A stretch of DNA of 64,000 nucleotides from Tritrichomonas foetus (GCA_001839685.1 MLAK01001404.1:62001-126000); one strand, 5' to 3'; positions 29,541-39,276 are shown, counted from the stretch's first letter. Translations and numbers: made by a program. The notes: a model not told the origin generated them from the sequence alone.

Positions 29541-31031
29541 TCATTCAGCCTTATTCAGAATAACATCAATTTTTCCAACAAGCCGTGATGCTCTTAATTG
29601 AACATCCAATTCATCTCTAATGACAGTTATTAAATGATCGAATAATTCTCCAATTAGGGGATCATCTCTGATCACTGCTCTGTATATTGTTTCCACTGAA
29701 ATGATTGCTTTTAATACAACATGAGACCAAACCGGATTTACTGCATTTTCGACGAGAAACTTCAGAATAGGTTTTAATGATTCTTGATCTCTTCCGGCGA
29801 TTGCTATATCCAATTTTCCAAGTCTGTCTAATTCATCAAGCATTCCAACAATGAGTGGTGGATCATTCTCTTTCAGAACCAAATCAAGAGCTTCTGGAAA
29901 ATTGAATTGTTTTAATTCACGATTCCATCCTGTGAGCTTTTTGTTTGGCACAAATTGATTGAATACTCGGAAGTTAGCTGGCATTGTTAAAGTTGGTTCA
30001 GCTTTGGCGGTTTCTGTGATTTCTGGAGATGCATATTTGACATGGACTATTCCACCAGTGAGTGCAATGGCAACTGCTGAGGCATCTGGAAGGGCATCAA
30101 ATGAAGTGATATCATTATAGATTTTCATAGTATGCAATAATACAAATGATGATGGATCAAAAATTTTTATTGTCCTGTCGGCAGATGCTGTTACTAGATT
30201 TGAACGGACGATAGCTAGGCCAACAATTGGACGTGTGTGTGCTGAAAAGTTGATCACATATTCAGCTTTTGATTTGATATCAACAACAAAAACTGTTTCT
30301 CCACAAGCAGCAAATATTCTGCTTCCTTTCAACACAATATTAGTGATTGGATTAGGCGCTTTAATTTCAGAAAGTGGTTGAATTTCAGGAAGTTCTTTAG
30401 TTTTGTTTCCAGAAAGTGATGTGTTTTCATTAAATTGATTCAAATCCCAAACTTTGAGAGTGCAGTCATGTGAAGAGGTAACCCAGATGTTTCCAGATTC
30501 AAGTGGATAAACTGCAGAAATGGCATCTGAATGTGCTTGGAATTTTTTGATATCTGTGCGAGCAGAAATATCAATAATATGAAGGGTTCCATCACCACAG
30601 CCAACCACAAGCTCGTTGGCAAAAGGCGAGAAGGCGACGCCAAGAATTACTCCGGAATTTAATTTAAATCGACGAAGAAGCGTTTGATGGTTAGAAACTG
30701 GATAAATATCAACTGTACTGTCTTCGCGACCAAGTGCAACAAGGACACCGTCATTACGGAAGGCGCATGTCGTGAATGGCGTTTTTGCTTTGGCGAATGA
30801 AAACGAATGTTTCCTTGTTTTGCCGTCAATCCAGGCGCCAGAAAGGCCTGATAATGCAAGTATTGAATATGGCGCAACAGGGGAAAATTTAACTCGTGAT
30901 ATTGTAGAATTTAATTCATGAATGTCATTTTCTTTCAATCTTTGCCAAACTGCTGATTCTTCGATTTCGTCTTTCGTTCTGATATCTCCAACAGCGAATG
31001 GAACAACTCCAAACTTACTAAATGCCTTCAT
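29541..31031 (-). CDS. UTP15: UTP15, U3 snoRNP (t-UTP) WD40 protein
   Basis: UTP15 is part of the t-UTP/UTP-A subcomplex of the small-subunit processome, which acts on pre-18S rRNA in the nucleolus. The 496-residue protein starts with the family segment (SAVWQRLKENDIHELNSTIS, FSPVAPYSILALSG). A seven-blade WD40 propeller follows with blades such as CGDGTLHIIDI and SSHDCTLKVWDL. The UTP15 C-terminal helical domain spans about 350-490 (FNFPEALDLVLKENDPPLIV, ELDRLGKLDIAIAGRDQESL). Length is close to the human protein (518). Start is the ATG at 31031. Confidence 0.9.
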   Translation of the reverse strand: MKAFSKFGVVPFAVGDIRTKDEIEESAVWQRLKENDIHELNSTISRVKFSPVAPYSILALSGLSGAWIDGKTRKHSFSFAKAKTPFTTCAFRNDGVLVALGREDSTVDIYPVSNHQTLLRRFKLNSGVILGVAFSPFANELVVGCGDGTLHIIDISARTDIKKFQAHSDAISAVYPLESGNIWVTSSHDCTLKVWDLNQFNENTSLSGNKTKELPEIQPLSEIKAPNPITNIVLKGSRIFAACGETVFVVDIKSKAEYVINFSAHTRPIVGLAIVRSNLVTASADRTIKIFDPSSFVLLHTMKIYNDITSFDALPDASAVAIALTGGIVHVKYASPEITETAKAEPTLTMPANFRVFNQFVPNKKLTGWNRELKQFNFPEALDLVLKENDPPLIVGMLDELDRLGKLDIAIAGRDQESLKPILKFLVENAVNPVWSHVVLKAIISVETIYRAVIRDDPLIGELFDHLITVIRDELDVQLRASRLVGKIDVILNKAE

Positions 31032-31386
31032 ATGATTAATTGTGATTGACCAAGGCTTGGATTCAATCCAAAATTTTCAGATGTAATGTGATATGAAAAC
31101 TTTCAAAATCTTCTTCATTGTAAGGAAATATGTGGATTTTTGAAATACACTGACATTCATTTTTGGTGCCTATCAAATATGTATTTTATGCTATTTTTTT
31201 CTCTACCTTTTCAAAACATATGAAGCTAGAATTAATCATTCAATAGTATTAACCATTAAGCAAATAAAGAAGAAAGTGATATAAAAGAAGAAAGTAATAT
31301 AAAAGAAGAAAGTGATATAAAAGAAGAAAGTGATATAAAAGAAGAAAGTGATATAAAAGAAGGAATTAAAAAACAAACAAAGCAAT
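31032..31386. other. Intergenic with 18-bp tandem repeat
   Basis: The spacer lies between two minus-strand genes. The first half is AT-rich; the second half holds the tandem repeat at 31266-31363, immediately downstream of the F-box-like gene's stop codon. Confidence 0.5.
31266..31363. repeat. Tandem repeat, 5.4 units of 18 bp
   Basis: Units of aaagaagaaagtgatata repeat five times with one substitution (gtg to gta in unit 2), then a partial unit. Because 18 is divisible by three, every frame shows a periodic peptide (for example Glu-Glu-Ser-Asp-Ile-Lys on plus). There is no ATG, and a stop lies just upstream, so I read it as non-coding 3' sequence of the minus-strand gene at 31387-32661. Confidence 0.9.
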
Positions 31387-32661
31387 TTAAACATCAGATT
31401 TTCCAGTATAAAAATCATAAACTCTGACGAACGTTTCCATATTTGTAATCAGCCTTTCTCCATCAAAAACAATTTGTTTCACTGGTCCAATATCCCCTCT
31501 TTTTCTCTGTGCAATTGATCCACATTGAACGCTTCTAATTTGTTCAACATTTCCTGCTTCATCAGGTGTTTTCAAAATTGTAATATTATAGTCAGCGGCA
31601 ATCGCAATTGTATTATTTACTATTGCTGGATCAATCGATTTAATTCCCTCATCTTCTCCAAATTGGAAACATCCAGCCACGGTGCAATTTTCATAATTAT
31701 AAAATACAGCGGATCGATTTTCATGACCAAAAACAGCAATATGATCATTTACAACTGCGGCTGTAGTTGTATCAGGATAATTATAATATGCACATACTTC
31801 ACCATCATCTAAATTTATAATATGGTTTCCATAAATCGCACGTCTCTCTTTTACATTCGCACTAAAGAAGGAGATTTTATTACCTACATATGAATGCCAT
31901 AAGACAGGCCCTCTTGGATTTTTAGTATCATGTGCAGTTAAATGGTTTTTACAGGCAACATAAAGAATGGAACCATCATGAGAAGAACCAATTATGTGTC
32001 CATTTTGCCAAAAGGTACAAATTGAATGAAGTGAATCCCTCGTATCGAAAACCGAACATTTACTGTCAGAAACAACAGAAAAAACATTTTGTGACATTCG
32101 TTCGAGAATTGGATTTATTCCAAGTGTTTGCGTTTGCTTTAGTTTTTTAGTCTGTTTGGTGATATCGAAAATAGTAAAGTTATTCGATTTTACTGAAAGT
32201 AATGAATTATTATCTAAAAAAAGAAAATCATGATTTTTCTTTGTAAATTCGGCTGCTTTTTCATAAGTGCATTCATCATCAAAATACTCATATACTATTA
32301 ATGATATTTTATCTGGAGTATTATAAGCAAATGCATTATCTAAAGTTCGAATTTTATTTATTTTATCATCATTAAAAGAATGAACTTTTGGTCTATGTTT
32401 CTTGAGGTTTGATGCAATTGAATATCTTTTAGAATATCTAGATAACCAATCAATATTTTCTTCACGTTTTTTTGTCATGAATGAATGTATTGGAAATTTG
32501 TTATCATATAATACTTTCCATAATGAATTTGACACACATAAATCTTCCATTTCTTCATATGTTTGAGAAAGCATTCCAACTTTACTTGGTTCTAAAGAAC
32601 ATATTGAACCGCGAAGACATCCCGCTGGTATTCCATTTAAGTTCATCAATTCAAATGGCAT
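31387..32661 (-). CDS. F-box-like beta-propeller protein
   Basis: The 424-residue product starts with an F-box-like segment: MPFELMNLNGIPAG then a helix ending CVSNSLWKVLYDNKFP, which is the LWK-x-L-Y closing pattern of F-boxes. After a basic linker the rest is beta-rich with WD-type blade endings (SVFDTRDSLHSICTF, VRVYDFYTGKSD) and is probably a degenerate propeller. Such proteins link substrates to SKP1-CUL1 ligases, so the divergent cullin at 12 kb is a possible partner class. The longest frame opens with TTG at 32697; ATGs are at 32661 and 32646. I take 32661. F-box assignment is moderate, as the first F-box helix is weak. Confidence 0.6.
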   Translation of the reverse strand: MPFELMNLNGIPAGCLRGSICSLEPSKVGMLSQTYEEMEDLCVSNSLWKVLYDNKFPIHSFMTKKREENIDWLSRYSKRYSIASNLKKHRPKVHSFNDDKINKIRTLDNAFAYNTPDKISLIVYEYFDDECTYEKAAEFTKKNHDFLFLDNNSLLSVKSNNFTIFDITKQTKKLKQTQTLGINPILERMSQNVFSVVSDSKCSVFDTRDSLHSICTFWQNGHIIGSSHDGSILYVACKNHLTAHDTKNPRGPVLWHSYVGNKISFFSANVKERRAIYGNHIINLDDGEVCAYYNYPDTTTAAVVNDHIAVFGHENRSAVFYNYENCTVAGCFQFGEDEGIKSIDPAIVNNTIAIAADYNITILKTPDEAGNVEQIRSVQCGSIAQRKRGDIGPVKQIVFDGERLITNMETFVRVYDFYTGKSDV

Positions 32662-33104
32662 ATATTTTTTGAATTGAATTTTATCGTATTCTTTCAAAGA
32701 TTGAATAGTTCAATTTATATATGAGTATTTCCAAAATATAGAGTGAAGTCACCTTATTTTTGAAATATTAATAGATTCAATAAATTTAAATACCTCTATT
32801 ATTTATATATTTCAAATTTAAATCGTCTATTTCATGAACTCCAATTTCCGGATAAATCTAATTTCATAAATAATCATACACTATATTGAGAATAATTTAT
32901 AAAAATGTTAAAAGTAATAATAATGCGATTAATATGCCTCAATAATTGGAAATCATATTTTAATAATTTAAAATGGTCAATTGTTTTATATTAGTGTAAT
33001 TTTTATGAAAATGATTAATAAAAAATCTATTTTTATGAACAAATTCGTCTAAATATGAAGAAAAAACGATAATAACGGATAATTTATATTTAATAACATA
33101 ATAT
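32662..33104. other. Intergenic, AT-rich
   Basis: About 440 bases between the 3' end of the cyclophilin gene and the 5' end of the F-box-like gene, both on minus. Nothing is recognised. Confidence 0.45.
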
Positions 33105-33572
33105 TCATTCAAATGGGCTTTCAATAATTTCCACTCCAGTTATTTTAACAGGATTTAATGGATAATTATCTTCAAATGTCGGAGACCTGCTAATTGACTG
33201 AATTACATTATATCCTTCAATCACTTTTCCAAATCCACAATAGACACCATTCAATTCTGGTTGTGGATTCACAGTAAAGAAAATTTGAGAACGAACCGAT
33301 TCTGTTTCAGCATATGCAAGAATTCCTGGTTCATTAAAATTTTTTGTTGGTGATACATCAATGGACTCGCCAATTGATGGTCTTCCACCAATTCCAGTTT
33401 TTGTGTTGTCACCGGTTTGTATTAAGAAGTTGGTGATGATTCTATGAAATGGCAATCCCTCATAAAAATTCTTTTGACAAAGTCTCAAAAAGTTAAGACA
33501 TGCATCATGGCATTCTTCTGTGAAGAGTTGGATTTTTATAATCCCTTGTGGAGTCTTAAAAACAACTGTCAT
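33105..33572 (-). CDS. Cyclophilin-type peptidyl-prolyl isomerase (PPIL3/PPIL1-like)
   Basis: The 155-residue protein is a single cyclophilin domain with a short N-terminus (MTVVFKTPQGIIKIQLF) as in PPIL1 and PPIL3, which join the spliceosome. Key active-site positions are visible: FHRI with the catalytic Arg at about 44, QTGD with the Gln at about 52, and the SQIFFTV strand. The Trp that gives cyclosporin A binding in CypA is replaced by Tyr in the NGVYCGFGKV segment, as in many PPIL proteins. The nuclear PPIL class is suggested by length only. It is head-to-head with the next gene, with 75 bp between the two ATGs. Confidence 0.87.
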   Translation of the reverse strand: MTVVFKTPQGIIKIQLFTEECHDACLNFLRLCQKNFYEGLPFHRIITNFLIQTGDNTKTGIGGRPSIGESIDVSPTKNFNEPGILAYAETESVRSQIFFTVNPQPELNGVYCGFGKVIEGYNVIQSISRSPTFEDNYPLNPVKITGVEIIESPFE

Positions 33573-33647
33573 ATATTCAATTTAGTGAATTTTGTTTCCA
33601 AATTCAATTTATATCTGGCCATATCAAACGTTCTCCTCTTCAGAAAA
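33573..33647. promoter_or_regulatory. 75-bp bidirectional promoter region
   Basis: Only 75 bases separate the start codons of the cyclophilin (-) and the 568-residue protein (+). Any core promoters and both 5' untranslated regions must overlap or fit inside this segment, or extend into coding DNA. It contains TGGCCATATCAAACG 31 bases before the plus-strand ATG. No TATA box is evident, consistent with the short initiator-type promoters known in trichomonads. Confidence 0.6.
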
Positions 33648-35354
33648 ATGGATTCATCTAATCCTCTCTCAGCAATATTCACAGATATCGAAAAATACCT
33701 CGCGAACAACGAAGAAAATCTTAAAAAATTCCGCCTTTTAAAAGCCGATTTTGAAGAGCACACAAAAGAAGATTCCGATATTTTTACTCAGATTTTAGAA
33801 TTAATTCAAGATAACGAAAATCTTCATTCAGCTTTCCTTGAAGCGAAATCACTTTTTGGCTTGACAGAATCACCAGTTGATTTAATAAGCGAATTTACAT
33901 CATTTTTCACAAAAAGTTTATCCGAATCAACAGATTTAATTCCTCGCTTAATTCGAATAACTTCTCTTTTAGTTGAAAATTTTATATCTTTTGACTTTTA
34001 TTCATATTTCATCAATCAAATATGTCCAGAAAATTCATTTGGTGAATATCTTCAACGTATAAAAGTATGTCTTGATTCAAATCAGCAACAATTGAAAAAT
34101 AAAACTTTACCAAACATTAAAATTGATAAAGATTTCATTATTGAGAGAAATCCAAGTTTAGTCACAAAACTTTTTGTTTCAATTCCATTCTTATTCCCAG
34201 AAGAGGCCCAACAATTAAGTGTATTGAAATGCCTAAAGTTATATGGACTCCAATTCACACCTTATCTTTCTGCATTCACTTGGCTTTCCTCATTGAATGA
34301 ATTTTTCGCTCAACAATTTGAACTTTTAGTGACACAAAAGAAACTTTCTGCTTCTGAATTTATTCCATCAAATGTTTTTTCAGAATTATTACAAAACTTT
34401 ACAGAAATGCAAATAATGTGGGCATTTGATCCAGATTTCTATAATATTCTGAAGAAGCAACCAAAATTTGTCGCAAAAAGTGCTCTTCAATTAAATAATG
34501 AGCGAATTTTAACGAAAAATAAAAATTTAGATAAACATGTTGCTAAAGCAGCACCTTATATTGCTGAAATGCAGAGTATTAAGTTCTTTACAACATTGAA
34601 AGCCGCAGGAGTTGCAATTCGATCTGGTCAATCAATTATGTCTACAATTCCTGAAGGGGTAATTGAAGCTGTTTTTGGTCAAAATTGTCAGTTAGACAAA
34701 AACGACAAATTTTACCAAGTTTTATTTCAGAAATGCTATGAATATGGTGCAGAAGCAACACAAAATTATATTTCTATATTGAAACATAACTTTTCTGAAC
34801 TTAATCCTTCAACACCTGATGGAAGAACCGCCTTCCACAAATTGATGAGACCATCTACCGTTTTGAAAAATATTGTTTTTTCTGGTGCTGTTTTAGAAAC
34901 ACCAAAAAGTCAAATTCTTAACCTAACTTTTGAAGTTGCACATAAAACTGTTAGTCACTTTTCGAACTTGACAGCCAAGTATGAAAAATTGGTAAATGCC
35001 ATTAAAAATGCAGGAAAATTTGACGTTGATGATTCTGCAATTTTGGCAATTTACTACTTTATGGAACTTGGAAGACTCATTTCTGAAGTTGATAGTTCGA
35101 AATATGATGTTGTTAAGAAGATTCCAGACTTGATTTTTAAAGAGCCATCTCCTTTAAAAGATTTTGAAATGGAGCCAATTGCGAATGTTGATATAATTCT
35201 TAAAAATTTCGCACAATATCTTCATAAGGCTGATGAAATTCAATTTTATGATCGATCATCTCCAACTTTCCATAAAGACTTTGTTTTTCACTTGGATGTT
35301 GGCCAAAATGTTGTTGTATCAAAAGGTATTGTTAATTCACTTATCAAATCATAA
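33648..35354 (+). CDS. Unknown helical protein, 568 residues
   Basis: I do not recognise this protein. It is predicted almost entirely alpha-helical with no transmembrane segment and little low complexity (for example DLIPRLIRITSLLVENFISF, AILAIYYFMELGRLISEV). The composition and regular 30-40-residue helix pairs suggest a solenoid or tethering-complex fold. The frame continues upstream to 33444 but that part overlaps the cyclophilin coding region on the other strand, so the ATG at 33648 is preferred. It converges with the SPA17-like gene (102 bp apart). Confidence 0.8.
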   Translation: MDSSNPLSAIFTDIEKYLANNEENLKKFRLLKADFEEHTKEDSDIFTQILELIQDNENLHSAFLEAKSLFGLTESPVDLISEFTSFFTKSLSESTDLIPRLIRITSLLVENFISFDFYSYFINQICPENSFGEYLQRIKVCLDSNQQQLKNKTLPNIKIDKDFIIERNPSLVTKLFVSIPFLFPEEAQQLSVLKCLKLYGLQFTPYLSAFTWLSSLNEFFAQQFELLVTQKKLSASEFIPSNVFSELLQNFTEMQIMWAFDPDFYNILKKQPKFVAKSALQLNNERILTKNKNLDKHVAKAAPYIAEMQSIKFFTTLKAAGVAIRSGQSIMSTIPEGVIEAVFGQNCQLDKNDKFYQVLFQKCYEYGAEATQNYISILKHNFSELNPSTPDGRTAFHKLMRPSTVLKNIVFSGAVLETPKSQILNLTFEVAHKTVSHFSNLTAKYEKLVNAIKNAGKFDVDDSAILAIYYFMELGRLISEVDSSKYDVVKKIPDLIFKEPSPLKDFEMEPIANVDIILKNFAQYLHKADEIQFYDRSSPTFHKDFVFHLDVGQNVVVSKGIVNSLIKS

Positions 35355-35456
35355 AAAAAAGATGGTAAATAAATTATATTATATGGTTCAATACATTTTT
35401 TGTTTATTATATTTAAAATAATAAATTATCATATGATTACAAGTTTCAACATATTT

Positions 35457-35648
35457 TTACGAGTTTTCAGCTGCTTCTGGCTGATTTCCGCCGCTTTGCT
35501 GCTTTTTAAGGAAAAATTCGTATGCAAATTTGTAAATACCCGTGGCATCTTCTGGCTGTTCGCGAAGGATTTCTGTTGTTAACTCTGCGAGTAATTCTGG
35601 AAAGCCGTCTGGAATTTTGAATGGTTGGGCGTATGTTGAATAGGACAT
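35457..35648 (-). CDS. SPA17/ROPN1-like RIIa-domain protein
   Basis: The 63-residue protein is little more than an RIIa (R2D2) docking domain. It reads PFKIPDGFPELLAELTTEILREQPEDATGI, which parallels the first 45 residues of sperm protein SP17 (IPxGFxxLLExLTREILREQP). This fold dimerises and binds AKAP-type helices. In flagella, such proteins (SPA17, ROPN1, CABYR, radial spoke RSP11) locate to the axoneme and fibrous sheath. The IQ motif of SP17 is absent. The start is the ATG at 35648. A flagellar role is inferred from the family. Confidence 0.8.
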   Translation of the reverse strand: MSYSTYAQPFKIPDGFPELLAELTTEILREQPEDATGIYKFAYEFFLKKQQSGGNQPEAAENS

Positions 35649-36400
35649 TCGGATTTTTTTTCTAACGGCTCCTTTTCATTGTCTAACGTCTTTAAACGTT
35701 CGCCATTGTTCTAGATCACAATTTTACACCAAATATCTCCAAATCAATTGATCCAAATGAATTGACTGAATTTTTCATTCCTAAATATCTTTTATAGTGT
35801 TTCACTCTTTTTTTGTTCACTTAACGATTGATTTTATCAAATAATATTTTTGATTGATTCTCAGAAGACTATTTTTAATTGTTAAAAATAGATTTTTCAC
35901 ATATACTATACAGTTTTATAAAACATTTGGATTGAATTAATTCCTAATTTAGATATCATCCTTGTGATCATTGATATTTGAAAAGAGCTATTTTCATTTT
36001 TCTCGATATAATATTATTATCATAAACTTGAAAAATAAGAATTGGTAATTAAATTATAAAATACTTTTCAGAATTCAAAAAAGAAATCGAGAGAATTGCG
36101 AAATACTGAAATAAGCAGAATTAATCTTCATAATCAATGATTTGAGCTTAGTTTTTAATCATAAGGTTGGATTAGTTCGAAACACTATCGTAGTGATCAT
36201 CATCATGATGAAAGAAAAAATTTCTGAATTGAAAAGGTTATATTTTTGAGAGTAGATTTTGTTCAAAAAGTTGTAAACTTTTCAATACATCTCGAAAAAT
36301 TGATGGTGAATTTATATTTGTTTCCACAAAAAATTGATCGTTTATGTTGAAATAGAATTTGTGATACTGTACTCAAAATTTGTTAATTTTACTTTATTTT
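35649..36400. other. Divergent intergenic region
   Basis: About 750 bases between the SPA17-like gene (-) and the LCAT-like gene (+). It contains (tcatcatcatgatga)-like symmetry near 36200 but no other feature. A 66-codon plus frame at 36334-36534 is an out-of-frame shadow of the next gene's start. Confidence 0.45.
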
Positions 36401-37612
36401 ATGAACTTATTGCTTTTTATTTGCTCTGCGTATTCTCATCCGATTATATTAATACCAGGGTCATTTCGAAGTCGCCTCAACATAACTACCAATCGAAGAG
36501 CCGCTTGGTATTGTCCAAAAGAACTCGATCATGAATTTTTATGGATCAACGTGAAGTATTTCCTTCCGCCTTATCTGAAATGCTTTATTGATTGGATGAC
36601 AGTCGATTATAATGAAACAACAGACACTTTACAAAACCGAAAAGGTGTAGATATCTTCGCAGATGATTTCGGCGGTTTAAGTGGCGTCCGCGGCACTGGC
36701 CCAAATTTACTCGGTACAACATTACCATATTTCAACACAATTGTTAAAGAATTTGAGAAGAGAGGATATGTTGAAGGGAGAGATTTATTTGGTGCACCTT
36801 ATGATTGGCGGTTAGGTGCTGCGCAACCAGAATCCTATTTTGTTGCACTTAAAGAACTGGTTGAAAAAGCTTATTACCAAAATAACCATACTTCTGTTTC
36901 ATTAATTGGCCACTCACTTGGTTGTCAAGTCCAGCATATCTTTTTAACTGAAAAAACCACACCTGAATGGCGTAGAAAGTTTATTAATATGTCAACATTA
37001 ATTGCACCATCATGGTCTGGTTCAGGCACATCGTTTAACACGCTTTGGAGAATTCAAACTCCATTTATTTCATTTTTAAAGTTAAAGGATATCACTGAAT
37101 TTGCATCTACGATTGGAACTTTACATATTCATATTCCACATATGCTTGGCTACCAAAATACCACTTTATTTATTGACCCTGATGGCGTTAATCACACTGG
37201 TGCTGAACTTGTTGATGAGCTGCTCAAACATCAGAAATTACAGGCAAGACACTTAAAAGTTGCCGAGAGAAATTTGAAATACGTGCGGAGATGGCCACCA
37301 CCACCTGATGTTGATACCAACATATTATTTAACAGTGGAATTAAGACAGCACTCGGATTGAAGGTTAGTAGTTGGAATGGACTTGGCGCATCAATCTACC
37401 AAAAAGGTGATGGACTAGTTGGAAGCGCTGTAATTGAGTGGGTCATTAAAAATTGGAAGACAAATTCTACAATTAGATACCATGATATGAATTCACCAAA
37501 ACTACGGTTTAAACACAAGAATTTACTGGTTTCTAATGAATCAGTTCAAGTTCTTCTTGACTGGCACGTGCCAAATCAAGTCAATCACATTGTTCGAAAA
37601 GATGAATTATAA
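36401..37612 (+). CDS. LCAT/PLA2G15-like phospholipase-acyltransferase with KDEL tail
   Basis: The family hydrolyses or transfers the sn-2 acyl chain of phospholipids in the extracellular space or lysosome. The 403-residue product has an N-terminal signal peptide (MNLLLFICSAYS) that would leave HPIILIPG, the standard mature start. It then shows the lid-region motif (FLPPYLKCFIDWMTVDYN), the oxyanion segment GAPYDWRLG, the lipase box GHSLG with the nucleophile Ser at about 172, and a later YQKGDGLV that should hold the catalytic Asp. The last four residues are Lys-Asp-Glu-Leu, a textbook ER-retrieval signal, which is unusual for this family. The first ATG is 36401; the longer frame opens with TTG. 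Confidence 0.9.
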   Translation: MNLLLFICSAYSHPIILIPGSFRSRLNITTNRRAAWYCPKELDHEFLWINVKYFLPPYLKCFIDWMTVDYNETTDTLQNRKGVDIFADDFGGLSGVRGTGPNLLGTTLPYFNTIVKEFEKRGYVEGRDLFGAPYDWRLGAAQPESYFVALKELVEKAYYQNNHTSVSLIGHSLGCQVQHIFLTEKTTPEWRRKFINMSTLIAPSWSGSGTSFNTLWRIQTPFISFLKLKDITEFASTIGTLHIHIPHMLGYQNTTLFIDPDGVNHTGAELVDELLKHQKLQARHLKVAERNLKYVRRWPPPPDVDTNILFNSGIKTALGLKVSSWNGLGASIYQKGDGLVGSAVIEWVIKNWKTNSTIRYHDMNSPKLRFKHKNLLVSNESVQVLLDWHVPNQVNHIVRKDEL

Positions 37613-37824
37613 AATATAAAATATTATTTTTATGAGAATTTTTTTTTTTAATTTTGATTTTACAATAGATTATTAATCGGATTCATATTCATACATATTT
37701 CATAAGCATGTCTAAAGGTTGGTTTTCTAAAGTCATGAGAAATGGAATAAAGAAAGATGAAAAAAATTAATTACATTAAATTAACCTATAATCCTTTAGA
37801 ACAAATAACGTTTCAAATATAGTT

Positions 37825-38121
37825 TCAAATAAGCAAACAACAGGCACTTTTTGCGTTAACTTGCTGCATCAATTCGCGAGTGTTGATTTGTTTAGAGGGT
37901 TCCTCAGGCGGATGACAGCTTTGATCACATGACAACAATGGTTCAGTTTCCGAGAGTGGTGCTGATGATGCCCCATTGGGGAGAACTAAGTCGTTTGTAT
38001 TTAAACTATTTCCGTTATTAGCGCTATTGAATAGTACTGCTTTGTCATCGACTATGGATGCTAAAGATCCTTGTGGTTGGCCCATTGCGTTGGGTTCGGC
38101 GGATTGCAAATCAGGATTCAT
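37825..38121 (-). CDS. Small protein with CAAX-type C-terminus
   Basis: I do not recognise this 98-residue protein. It is Ser/Asn/Pro-rich and probably disordered, and ends KSACCLLI. The final Cys-Leu-Leu-Ile is a CAAX prenylation box and the adjacent Cys could be palmitoylated, so membrane attachment is likely. It has no GTPase motifs, so it is not a truncated Rab or Ras in this frame. The start is the first ATG. A 3'-splice-like string (ctttctttag) precedes the ATG, so an upstream exon is possible but not shown. Confidence 0.5.
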   Translation of the reverse strand: MNPDLQSAEPNAMGQPQGSLASIVDDKAVLFNSANNGNSLNTNDLVLPNGASSAPLSETEPLLSCDQSCHPPEEPSKQINTRELMQQVNAKSACCLLI

Positions 38122-38742
38122 GAGTAAAACTAAAGAAAGACAAAAATATTAATCATCATTCAAAAATTTCAACGAATCCTCTGAAAAACGTGAGGCACGT
38201 TTGAGAAATATTTGAAATGGGCAAAAAATCAATCATTTTTTTCAATAACTATATGATCACATTTTGAAATAGTATGTCCATATAACATTTGAAATACTTT
38301 GAATCAAACAGAAACGTTTATACTATGATGACTAAAATCTTCACATTGTGACTCACATCCTAATTTTTGGAATGCTTATTGAATCCTACAATTTGAATGG
38401 CATTTGTATGAAACTAAATCTAAATGATTATATGATTGATTGCCATTAATAAGTATATGCTATATATTTTGCTCGAATGATAAGCAATTAATAGTTTTTA
38501 ATAAACCAAATCAGAGCCAAGTCACATGGAAATTGCACTATGCATGAATGATATAATTAATAAGAAATTAAATTCAGTTAAGATAATTTCATCTAAAGAG
38601 GAGATTGTTGACCGACCAAAGATACATTTAAATCACATAGAATCAGCGACCAAATAAAAAAGTGCCAATCATGGCTCATTAACAAATTCAGATCGAAACG
38701 ATCATATTTTACGGTTTTGACGGCCGTAGCCTTCCTTTTCTA
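38122..38742. other. Divergent intergenic region
   Basis: About 620 bases between the CAAX-box gene (-) and eL20 (+). The last 50 bases before eL20 are GC-richer (cggttttgacggccgtagcc). Nothing else is seen. Confidence 0.45.
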
Positions 38743-39276
38743 ATGTTGAAGAACTACGAAGTGATTGCTCGCCCAAACCCAACAGACAAAGTTCCAAACC
38801 CACCAGCAATTCGTGTTCAGGTTTTCGCCAACGATGAAGTCGTCGCTAAGTCAAAGTTCTGGACTGTCGCATCCCGCATTGCCCACCTAAAGCCAGTTCA
38901 TGGTGAAATCCTTGCCGTTAAGCAAGTTATTGAACCAGAACCAACACGCGTTAAGAGCTACGGAATCTGGTTGACATTCAACTCAGTCCGTGGAACACAC
39001 AACATCTATAAGGAATTCCGTGACACAACAACTGAGGGAGCTGTCGTTCGTCTCTATCAAGAAATGGCTGGAACACACAACGTACACCAACACCAAATCT
39101 CAATCATCCGTATCGCCGAAATCTCACCAAAGGATGTCAAACACCGCCATGTCGAACAATTTGTCGATGCCCAAAACGTTGTCAAATACCCAATCTCTAA
39201 GACTGAAATCCGCCCAACACACTCATACCAAAAGAAGATTCTCAGCCACAAACGCCCAACCGTTTGCGGGTTCTAA
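38743..39276 (+). CDS. RPL18A: 60S ribosomal protein eL20 (L18a)
   Basis: eL20 is a large-subunit ribosomal protein. The 177-residue length is standard. The product keeps the family's opening (YEVIARPNPTDKVPNPP), the central AKSKFWTVASRIAHLKP and GIWLTFNSVRGTHNIYKEFR, and the terminal KKILSHKRPTVCGF. It shows strong GC-rich codon bias, with CCA and AAG preferred, as expected for an abundant protein. The start ATG follows a pyrimidine-rich leader (cttccttttcta). Confidence 0.97.
   Translation: MLKNYEVIARPNPTDKVPNPPAIRVQVFANDEVVAKSKFWTVASRIAHLKPVHGEILAVKQVIEPEPTRVKSYGIWLTFNSVRGTHNIYKEFRDTTTEGAVVRLYQEMAGTHNVHQHQISIIRIAEISPKDVKHRHVEQFVDAQNVVKYPISKTEIRPTHSYQKKILSHKRPTVCGF

Noticed and set aside
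31236..31418. Periodic ORF over the 18-bp repeat (minus strand)
   Set aside because: An artefact of a repeat unit divisible by three; no start context and it overlaps the end of a real gene.
33613..33625. GGCCATA as a shared promoter motif (upstream of 33648, 50843 and 56723)
   Set aside because: About three chance occurrences are expected in 64 kb at this base composition, and distances to the ATG differ (31, 14 and 57 bases).
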